NCBI GenBank assembly: GCA_973895155.1
Contig: OZ316898.1
Location: 1 to 64,000, forward strand
Source: Marsupella aquatica
Taxonomy: Eukaryota; Marchantiophyta
Direction of reading: 5' to 3'
DNA length: 64,000 nucleotides
Below, piece after piece: positions 55,052 to 64,000 of the stretch. The notes beneath the pieces are model-generated. The model did no database searches, was not told the DNA's origin, and saw nothing but the letters and a program-made list of their open reading frames with translations. The position numbers and the translations under genes were made by a program. Within the stretch, counting starts at the first letter, position 1; each line of letters opens with the position of its first letter.

Positions 55052-58000
55052 TGTGGTGCGTCCCATGGCTCCCTAAACCCAAGAAACCCCCCAGCTCAAG
55101 CCGATTCCCGCAGGTTTCGCGCTTGGCAAGGCCGTTTCCGCGGCTTAGCGGCATGGGACGCTGCTAACCTTCTACTACTACTATTAACATTTTACACACA
55201 TATACTGGACAGATCCTTCATCGGGTCATGAGATACGTAGCCGGCCTAATCTAGGCCTTCCCTCATCTTCCCCTCCGTCTTGTTAAGTATGTTTGGATTC
55301 CGCCGCCGGAATGATCCCCAATAGGCTTGGTTAAGCCGCTAAGACCTCTCTCAGCTCGACACATCCAACTCTCACTCCCCTGCTTACTTTCCTTCCTTCT
55401 AGTTGATGTGGGCACTCTTCACACAAGTTAAACCCTAAACGCCCTGCCCACTCACGCCTCCTCCCTCCACGTCCGCCCTTCCTAAAAGGAACGGCGCCCT
55501 TGCACCGTCACGACACCGGTGGTGGATCCTTAATGGACGCCCCCAACGCTTCCTCCTCAGCCACTGCCGTAGGTTCATTCTCTGACAGATTACCTGCCCT
55601 TGACTGAGTCAACTCTCCATCGGCCTGACTGGGTCCACCATCGGCATCGGCTCGGGAATCGGTTACGGCCTCAGCCTCGGTTACGGCCTCAGCCTCGGCT
55701 ACGGTCTCCCGGCCTGCTCAAGAGGCGGATCTGGGATACTGGCCTCATTATTGAGTAGTTCGGCTTGGGCCGCACCATCCCCACCCTTGATGATAGCGGA
55801 ATCTATTGCCGTATTCATGTCGGAGGTTGGTGCTGGGTCTACCTCCTTGGTCACCACGGCCTGTGGAGTCGGATTACTCCTTGACCCTGAAGGTTTCCGC
55901 TTCTTCTTCTTTTCTGGTTCGGCAGCTGGTCCCTTCCCCTTCCCACTTACTTCCGGCACTGGTGCAGGTGGCGCGGCTTTTTCTTCGGCCAGTACCACTC
56001 CTGGTAACTTGGTTGCCCCAATTGGAGTTGGGCCTGATGAAGACAAGCACTTAAATACTACGGCTTGTTTCTTCAGCCGCTCTGTTTGGTTGTCGGCCCG
56101 CCGCTGGAGGTTCTCCATCTTCCTCGTGATTTCCTCCAACTCCTCCTGGGTCTCATCCAGGTCCTTGCGCGCCTCCTCTAGTTCCTTCTGGGCTTCCTCC
56201 CATTCTTTTTTCAAGGTAGTCCTCTCCTCCCGGGTTGCTCTTAGCTCCTTGTCGAGCTCTGCAATGATGACAGACTCCATCTGGTTCATCTTGGCGTAAG
56301 TCTGATCGAGCATCTCGTCCTTCTCCCTTAGGTTGGCCTTGAAGCTGGCCGTCAGGGACGCAAGCTCCTGCTGCAGCGCCATAATCCCTTGATAGGATTT
56401 TCCTAACTCGGCCTCCTTCTGCTCAAGGGCTCCGCGGATTTTCTCGAGCTCCCCCTTCAACGCCCATTCCTTTCTTTGGGTCTCCGCCATGGCCCGGCTA
56501 TTGGCTGTTATGTGGGCCTCCTCTGCATTCCTTAGCTCTCGCTTCCACTTCTCCCTCTCTTTGATCGTATCGGCCAACTCTCCCTGCGTCTGAGTCAGTT
56601 TATCCTTGATATTCTGATTATCAGCCTGCGCGGTGTCCAACTGCCCCTGCATGATGTTCAGCTCATGCCGTTTAATCCGCAGTTCATCTTGGGCTTTCTT
56701 GGCCGCCCTTAGATCTTCAATCTCGGCTTCCATCCTCCTAAGCCGCTGAATGACCTCGTCCTTCTTGCTTCTCTCTAAAGCCACCGCTTCTTCTAATTGG
56801 TGCTTCTCCAACTGCTCCCTATGGAAAAAGGGTCCTACCTCCAACTCCTCTCCAAAGATGCCGAGCGCAAGTTCCCCACACATCTCACCATACTCCATGG
56901 CTCTATTCTTAGCGTAGGTGGAGTAAGTAGAAGTGATCGGCATCGCCCATCGCGGCCTTTGCTCCCAAGCCGTCTTGTGGATCTCTTCAATCGTGGCTAG
57001 AGGTTTGCTTCCTTTTTTGGCTAGCCGCCTGATGTCCTCCGGCCAATCTCCTCCTGGTAAATCCTTTTCCCTAGCCAGGGCTGCCTCCTCTTCCTGCCTG
57101 ATTCGCTCCTGAAATTCCTGTGCCGTCTGTTTTATGCCGTCAAAGCTCGGGGCAGCAACATCTGGTGGGGGAGACTCAGGGCTACTCTACTGGTTGGGGT
57201 CCCCTCGTACTACCCTTGGAAGTGTGGGGACAAACCGGCCACAGGTCCTTACTCCTGGAACGTGATGGTCCGACCCATAGCCGGAGTTATCATGGCTGCA
57301 GTCCTCCATTGCCTCCTCTACTTCTTGGACGTCCGGCTTCTCCCTCTCCTCTTCGTCGGTAGGAGCTTCAGGCAATTCTGCCTCAGATTCAGGGCTTGAG
57401 ACTCCCACATACATTCGAACACCTGGCTTGGATTCCGGCCTGATTCTCTCCTTGTCTCCAGCAAAGGGGTTTTCTCTTGTGAGCCGGTGTAGGCCTACCT
57501 CTGGAGTAGTGTCCTGCATTGTTGCCGTTGCCGTTGTCGTTGCCGATGCCGATCTCTTTTCTTTCTCCAGTAGTTTCAGCAGACTCTGCATGCCTGGTTG
57601 CTGCATCGGCAAGTCCTCCGTCCTTGGCCTAAACACCTGCTCGATCATAGGGCTAACAGGTGGTTGAGGCTTCTCTGCTAACGGCCTCGGCGTTGGAGCT
57701 TCCTCGGGTGCCCTTACCTGCAGGGGAAGTACTGGGGCAAAAGTCTGACCTCTGGCATACCGGCACAACAGCGGCATGTGATAGCCAAGCCGCGACACGC
57801 TCCCCATGCCGATTACCTGCTGCTCCTCCTTTAAGATCTTCTTCAATTGGTTGAGGAGGTACCCGTTGTAGTCCCGACTTGGGTCTGGCCTCTCTGCCAG
57901 ATAGACCTATGCCTTGCCGATCTCTGCCCTTGGCAAGTTACAATGCATGGTCACCCGCAAGAAGTCGATCATCTCTCCTATGTGCGGGTTGGTGCAGGTG

Positions 58001-59269
58001 TTCCGGAAGAAGCCATTCTTCGTTGATGGCCCGGGGAACGACCGGAACTCCTTGTCAGGCAAGGTCTTCCTGGTATCAACTTTGGTCTTATTGCCTATCG
58101 GCAAGCCAAACACTTCGGCAATCACTTTGGGAGTAAGATAGAAATCCTTCCCATATATCCTCGTGCAATTGGTCTCGGGTTCCCATGACCCCACGAATTC
58201 TAATAGGTCTGACTCCGGTACCTCCGGCTTCAGCCATGGTAATCTTACAAAGGCCTCTAAGCCGGATCCGGCCATGAAGCCTTGATACTTCTTGGTCTGC
58301 ATGGCCGTAAAGCATGCATCCTCCTCCCGTGCAAAATGTAGTTGCACCTCCACCGATAGGGTTGCCGCCCAGCCCTTCCAGGTGTCATCCCTGGTTGGAA
58401 TGGCCTTGATGGGATCGACCTCCTCTTCTTTGGCTTCTCCCTGCCTCCTGCTTTGCTGCTCGATTGGCTTCTTTGGTGCCGCCGACCTCATTCTTTTTGC
58501 CGGGGTGGCTTCATCGTTGACGGCTCCCTTCCTCTTCATCTCTGCTGCCGTGGAGGTTTCTCCTAGCACCGTTGCCTGGGTCCACCTTTCCGTGCTACCC
58601 TTTAATTCCCAGTGTATGTCGTTGCAATTCTTGATGGCCTCTCGGATGCCAACGACGCTGTCTTTGCAAAACAGAAGATCGTCGAGTTAATTGGAAGTAG
58701 GAGTCCACAAGAACTCGTCCTTGATGAGTTCGCCTCCTAAGAAAGCCGTCTTCTGCAGCTCCCACAATCGAGCGAGCTCCTGCCGTTCTCGAGCTGCCCT
58801 TTCTGATTCCTCGTCCTCGTAAGTCTTGATGTACTCAGTTGCCCGTTCGAACAGGCATCCCCAGAAATGTGCCACTTGATTGACGTTGCTCATACCCTCC
58901 TTAGGTTGATCGTCGGTATCTACTCTCTCCCCGAGTGCTTGCCTAAGCAGCTGACAGTAGTTGGCCTCCCGTAGTCGTCTGCCTAGTTCGTGCTCACAAC
59001 TGAGCCACCATCTCCTGCAAGCGCTCCTTACCCCTCTCCTCTTCAGGTCCTTCCTCCCGTTGATCCTTCCTAGCCGCCGACGCTTAACGCGCCCTAACCC
59101 TAATTGAGTTTTCACCCCCAGCGTCCTTACCTCCGGCCTCGGCCCAGGTTCCATGGTCGCCCCTAATTGTTTATATTTTCCTTGTTTTGTCCCTATACTA
59201 AGGTGTTTCTAGGGTGCCTTCCTGCTTTACCCACTTAACTGGCCGAGTGATTCCTGTCTAGACATCACA
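55052..59269 (-). mobile_element. 4218-bp TGT...ACA element with TSD GTTGC, no LTR pair
   Basis: The left end is TGTGGTGCGTCCC, the right end GACATCACA, with GTTGC duplicated (55047-55051, 59270-59274). The flanking minisatellite unit rejoins as GGGTTGCACACG once the element and one GTTGC are removed, so the borders are exact. On the minus strand it starts TGTGATGTCTAGAC, and the large broken ORF begins about 115 bases in. No copy of that start occurs near the other end, so there are no LTRs as normally defined. A truncated relative lies at 30210-31171. Confidence 0.82.
55699..59154 (-). pseudogene. 1,151-codon transposon ORF with three in-frame stops, coiled-coil C-terminus
   Basis: A single frame runs from the ATG at 59154 to the TAG at 55699-55701. 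It is broken only by TAA (58687-58689), TAG (57907-57909) and TAG (57187-57189). The segment around 58.1-58.4 kb (LLEFVGSWEPETNCTRIYGK, FYLTPKVIAEVFGLPIGNK) resembles the plant transposon-protein domain seen in extra ORFs of large plant retroelements. Next come Glu/Pro-rich linkers. The last 414 codons form a long heptad coiled coil (KEWEEAQKELEEARKDLDE) and end in a basic, Pro-rich tail with KKKKRKPSGS. Each internal stop could come from CAA or CAG by one C-to-T change. No protease, RT or integrase is seen. Confidence 0.65.
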
Positions 59270-60300
59270 GTTGCACACGCCCCCTAGTACTCGCACCCTC
59301 AAAACTGGGGGGTACCCTCACCCTCAACCCCCCTAGAACCCCTCCCCCACCGTCACCCCCAGCTTGTTACGCCCCCAAATGCTACAATAGGGTTGCACAC
59401 GCCCCCTAGTACTCGCACCCTCAAAACTGGGGGGTACCCTCACCCTCAACCCCCATGGAACCCCTCCCCCACCCTCACCCCCAGCTCATTACACCCCCAA
59501 ATGCTACAGTAGGGTTGGACACGCCCCCTAGTACTCGCACCCTCAAAACTGGGGGGCACCCTCACCCTCAACCCCCATGGAACCGCTCCCCCACCCTCAC
59601 CCCCAGCTCGTTACACCCCCAGCTCGTTACACCCCCAAATGCTACAGTAGGCTTGCACACGCCCCCTAGTACTCGCACCCTCAAAACTGGGGGGCACTCT
59701 CACCCTCAACCCCCATGGAACCCCTCCCCCACCCTCACCCCTAGCTTGTTACTCCCCCAAAAGCTACAGTCTGGTGGCACTCGCCCCCTAGTACTCGCAC
59801 CCTCAAAACTGGGGGCCACCCTCACCCTCAACTCCCATGGAACCACTCCCCCATCCTCACCCCCAGCTCATTACACCCCCAAATGCTACAGTAGGGTTGC
59901 ACACGCCCCCTAGTACTCACACCCTCAAAACTGGGGGGCACCCTCAGCCTCAACCCCCATGGAATTGAACCGCTCCCCCACCCCCAGCTCGTTACACCCC
60001 CAAAAGCTATAGTAGGGTTGCACACGCCCCCTAGTACTCGCACCCTCAAAACTAGGGGGCACCCTCACCCTCAACCCCCATGGAACCCCACCCCCACCGT
60101 CACCCCCAGCTTGTTACACCCCCAAAAGCTACAGTAGGGTGGCACTCGCCCCCTAGTACGCGCACCCCAAAAATTGGGGGGTACCCCCACCCCTAACCCC
60201 TCCAAAATGCACACACAACAAACTAGGGGTGAAACTCACCCCCAATATTCCCAAATCTCACTAGTACTTAAAAAACTGGGGATGACACCCTAAACCCTAA
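59270..60300. repeat. C-rich 120-bp minisatellite, right block
   Basis: About eight units of roughly 122 bp, each with GCCCCCTAGTACTCGCACCC, CTCAAAACTGGGG, CCCTCACCCTCAAC, CATGGAACC and CACCCCCAGCT(C/T)(G/A)TTAC. The last two units (after 60150) are degenerate. The minus strand is G-rich with runs of 4-6 G. The ORF at 59455-59913 is a reading of the repeat. Confidence 0.92.
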
Positions 60301-61981
60301 ACTTAAATTTTTGGGTTTTGTGTTAAACGGTTGCTGTTTGACAAAGCACTACTCTCCATAACTGATGGTGTACAATTGCTTTTTGGATATACATGCGATG
60401 AAAGAAACCAGTGTAATCATTCATAGTTTTACTAGCAATGTCGCTAGCAAGAATAGTACACATTGTAACATTGCAATAGGACAAACTGTTCAAACATTTA
60501 TTCCAAATTCAACCCAACCGTTTTGAGATATAACTTTGTTACACACCAAACGTCCGAGAACTCTTGGAACTTCGAGGTCAAGGGTCCGGACTCAGGAGAA
60601 CTAGATTGTTACAAAATGTCTATGCCCTAGAAGCTGGACTACTGATCATGGACTTCTGATCAAGGACTTGCTGCCTTGTATGCATCGGAATCGGAGTCAG
60701 AAATCGTATCATAGTCGGATGAAGCGAGTACATTTTCCGTCCAATAGTTGTGAATCTCCAGGTCCCTCCAGTATGACTCCTCTCTCTTCTGCTTCTCTGA
60801 TACCCCCTTAGTGAGGGGAACATTTGAGCGAGAAGACAAGGGAGTTTGGGAGACCGACTTGGAAGATGTCTCCTTAGAAGGTGTCATTACCTGTGATTCC
60901 TTGCAGACAAAGGGAAAGACTCAAGTGGAAGAAGATGTACTACTCTTCATTGCATGGTTATACTACTCTGCTTTGGTTGAGGTTAGCTTGGCGGGGAGTC
61001 TAGTGGACCGTTTGTTTTGGCGTTATATCGGAGGACTTTGAGAATCCATTTTGGAGGAGCTTTACCCTGTTCCGTGCTATTTCTCTTTGTAACTGAAACC
61101 AATGCGATTCAGATTATTTATAATCTTATGCAAGATCTACTTATGTCGACAAACCAGAAAGCAGATGACATTCAATACCTCAAAGATGACCAAATAGCAG
61201 GGAGAAAAGTGACAGAGAACGTAGATACCTCAATCCGGAACCGACTTACAAATCCCTGGTGCGTATGATTGCCGAGGAACTCTTTGCAATGCTGCAATGA
61301 CAGTAGAACATGACAGGCCTTCGAGTCCCGCAAAGAGAAGAAGAGAAGCGCGTTTGGAGTCTCGCGGTGAAGAGAAGGAGAGCGCAAAACAATGACCGAA
61401 ATGGAAGGAATGGAAATGGTTCGGAAGGTCCGAGTGAGATATAGGGGATGGTGGAAAGCGGGAGATCCTACACAACGGTTTCAGGATCCGGTCTGTTAGG
61501 GGGTACGATGAGTGTCACGCTTGATAGCGTATGGAGCTTTGGATTCTGTCCGGGGATGCGCTCCCAACATTGCTTTAGTCAAAGACCGTTATTCCCAGTC
61601 CGTTCTCATGATGCATTTTTCACGTTGTTAAAGACCGCACACCAAAGTTCGTGGGAGAATTATGGGCTGCACGATGGCTAGCGATTTTGCTGGCCTGATG
61701 TACTTTCAAATAGTAGGGTCAATTCTGGTTGGTTTGAGTGGCCGGTTGTGCGAGAAATACATGATATGTACAAATATACTGCCGACGATAGGTTTCGTAA
61801 TGTAATAATGAAGTTTATGTTGTAAAACAAATTACTTTTAGGCTAGCGAGTGTCAATTCATGCTACAGAGGTAATTTCCATGCCAGATTTTGCATATGGC
61901 AAGGAGAAAATGTTCCAGGAGGAATTTTTTTACTGTTTACTCGCACGTTACAATGACCCGCTGAAACTGGCATCCTTACAG
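60301..61981. other. no convincing gene
   Basis: A minus-strand ORF at 60887-60660 is acidic at its end (SSDYDTISDSDSDAYKAAS) and might be a relic exon, but I cannot place it. The remainder has only short ORFs. Confidence 0.35.
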
Positions 61982-62383
61982 GTCATCAAAGCTTAGACCC
62001 GGTCGAGCTAGCGGAGCAGGCGATAGGGAACTTTAGGAAGATGGACGAACAAGCCAAGGCACTAGCATGGAGACACAGAGCAAAAAGAACTAGAGAGCAC
62101 AACGAGGCCTGCTTAAGAGAAGCAGCTACTGCTCAAATTAGATTAGGAGAATTTGGTGAGGCTCCTAGTGGGGCTTTTGGTGAAAGGGGGCAATGTTGAC
62201 TCTCGTACAGAAAAGCCAAGAGGTGGGCTGACTGCTCTCTTGCGAAAGAAACCAACGGTGAAGGATAGGCTGGCTCGCAGGCTACTGAATGGGCGTGTCA
62301 CGGATGCAACTGTTAGTCAGCTAGCCAGGGATCAAGATGCAGCTTACCGTGAATCATTTCGCAATCAGTGGACAATGAAGTAG
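61982..62383 (+). pseudogene. unrecognised exon with one frameshift
   Basis: After an acceptor-like CATCCTTACAG the frame reads HQSLDPVELAEQAIGNFRK, then KALAWRHRAKRTREHNEACL and REAATAQIRLGEF. Near a G-run at about 62185 (GAAAGGGGG) it shifts by one base and continues as RTEKPRGGLTALLRKKPTV, RLARRLLNGRVTDATVSQLA and ESFRNQWTMK before TAG (62381-62383). Composition and continuity look like coding sequence broken by one indel. I do not recognise the family. Confidence 0.4.
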
Positions 62384-64000
62384 TTGTCTTCATGAGTCCT
62401 TCAAAAGGTTCCAGATTATGTGTGTAGTCAACTGGACCATAGAAACTGATCGAGGCGAACGTCCTGGTACAGTTTTTAAAGTTCCATCTTGAGATTGGTA
62501 AGCTGCGAAAGGGGAAACAGTGAGCTAATATGGAAGTTGTCAAGCTTATTCTAAGACTTCCGCAGGTTTCTGAAAGGAAGACTGGGAGTAAACTAAAGAG
62601 AGATATGGAAGACTTTACCTGGTGAGTTAAGGCAACTCATAGAAGAAGTTTTCTTTATGGCATCTGAATTTCAGGACTTGTGAGTCTCAAAATTTATCAG
62701 TCCGGCCGCGGTGTTAATGGCAAAGGACCGTCCTGAGATTTGCGTTGGTTGCCGAATACTATCCATCGTTTGAAAGTTTGGCAGTTGAATGAGAGGGGGC
62801 TTCTTTTTTGCGTCATATGAACTACGTTGTAAAGGGCAGAATGTACAGAAGAATTGCATTTAGTGTAGTTCTGTATTTGTTTTGACAGCTCGGTCTGATT
62901 ATTTCATAGTGGATTGCTGTCAGGTTTTGGAAAGGAAGAAGTGAAGGCTCACGCAACCATGCCTCTCAGATCAATCTCTTGGAAGACCATTATTGGGATT
63001 AAATTGTCAGATTTCGTACATGATCTCACGACTTGCAGAGTGAGCAAGGCAGATATGTCAAAGATAGTTCAAAAGGATCTCACAATGAAAAAGAGTATCT
63101 AATTGGCAGCCGATGTAGGTATGCAGTAGTTCCTATTTGGGGGAAACTCTAGCAGCTGTAGCTTATTCTGCTAACTTCCCACTCAGTTTCCGATGCAAAG
63201 GGAGAATCTCCTGTTCATTGACGATTGGGCTCAAACCCATTGATATTTTAAACTCTCCTGTGCCCTTCTTGGTCCCGTGTGTCCTCATTCTTGATTGGGT
63301 CATTATTTGGCATCTTGTACTCTGTCCTTTCCGTTCCCAAGTGGGGGATTTTAGACTTGAAAATCAATCTATTCGACAAAAATCAACGGAGGATTCATCA
63401 TCCCAAACTACTGAATGTCTTTGGACCTCGTTGCTACTGTAAGTGCAGAGAAGTACATTAAAGTATGCTTACATGTGGAGCATCACTCAATTTGTGCCTC
63501 TAGTTGCTACTTCCTATCCTGTTCCATCAAAACTAATGGTATGATCGAAGGCAAAGTTCTGGCAAGGCAGAGTGAAAAAGGGGGCAACGTGGCTCTCGTC
63601 TGCCATCTTCGTGCAAATTTTGCATACCAACAATGCTATGCAAATTGTGTATACTAACTGCATTAGACCCAATTTTGGACAGTCAAGTCCATGTCATATG
63701 GTGACAACTGATTCACCCATAGTTTCTCTGGCTTCTCCTATATGGGGACACCTGATCCTATGGTTTCTCTGACTTCTCCAATTACAATTGGGTTTTGTTA
63801 TTGCATCTGTCAGTCAATGAAGATTTGGAGAAGAAAAAACATAGGGCAGTCTCCTCCAAGGAGAGACAGTTGATGCCAATCAACAGCAATCGACTTGACA
63901 GAACTCAACAAATATGGAAGATAGAAATGTATCAGTTATACTTGCGTGTCAAGAAGTAAAATTTAATACAAAAATGTTAAATGTTCTCTTAGGGTGTCAT
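62384..64000. other. no gene seen
   Basis: ORFs of 60-101 codons overlap in several frames with no domain pattern. I see no repeats of note. Confidence 0.35.

Noticed and set aside
55751-56299. 182-codon plus-strand ORF
   Set aside because: Antisense shadow of the coiled-coil part of the transposon ORF.
59455-59913. 152-codon Pro/Thr-rich ORF
   Set aside because: Direct reading of the C-rich 120-bp minisatellite.

Overview
The window is nuclear DNA of a land plant. It contains intron-bearing fragments of plant gene families (a NIP aquaporin, a PI-PLC, a PP2A B'/B56 subunit, a CCHC zinc-knuckle protein), a Ty1/copia retrotransposon, TTTAGGG-like motifs and a great deal of nested repeat. A seedless plant with a repeat-rich genome (bryophyte, lycophyte or fern) fits best, but that is inference. 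No ordinary multi-exon housekeeping gene is complete here.

Layout. (1) 1-21 kb: low-density DNA with 5' fragments of host genes (BTB-like? 0.6-0.9 kb; PI-PLC 2.5 kb; PP2A B' 9.3-9.9 kb; CCHC exon 14.6 kb; NIP 19.8-21.1 kb), several small tandem duplications, and two intact paralogous genes (3731-5107 and 16076-17518). Both encode 2-oxoglutarate/Fe(II) dioxygenase-like proteins of about 460-480 residues. Each has HxD and a distal His exactly 50 residues apart, and each ATG lies directly after a splice-acceptor-like AG. (2) 22.3-27.3 kb: one uninterrupted 1653-codon minus-strand ORF joining C2H2 fingers, a tyrosine-recombinase-like domain, a RecQ-type helicase and a Cys-rich tail. This is the most striking object in the window. 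(3) 28-31.5 kb: a G/T-rich minisatellite, degenerate repeats, a truncated transposon and a broken CCHC ORF. (4) 31.5-60.3 kb: nested mobile DNA.

The nesting can be read from target-site duplications (TSDs). The broken CCHC ORF is split by a 10-kb TGT...ACA element (31528-41491, TSD TACAA), and the reading frame resumes exactly across the insertion. Inside that element sits a solo-LTR-like unit (37511-39859, TSD AGCTT). A second, longer copy of the same unit (42458-50892, TSD GAAGG/AAAGG) lies in a degenerate minisatellite. It is itself split by a young copia element (44836-50620, identical 164-bp LTRs, TSD CATAC). A C-rich 120-bp minisatellite (54.8-60.3 kb) is split by a 4218-bp TGT...ACA element (55052-59269, TSD GTTGC) that carries a 1,151-codon ORF with three in-frame stops.

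The 10-kb and 4.2-kb elements and the solo-LTR-like units share TGTGAY...ACA ends when read on the minus strand and show no visible LTR pair. The first two carry long minus-strand ORFs. They may form one family of very large solo LTRs or an integrase-mobilised non-autonomous class. Their ORFs, and one LTR pair that can be compared directly, have decayed in part through C-to-T changes that turn CAG, CAA or CGA into stops, as expected for methylated plant transposons.
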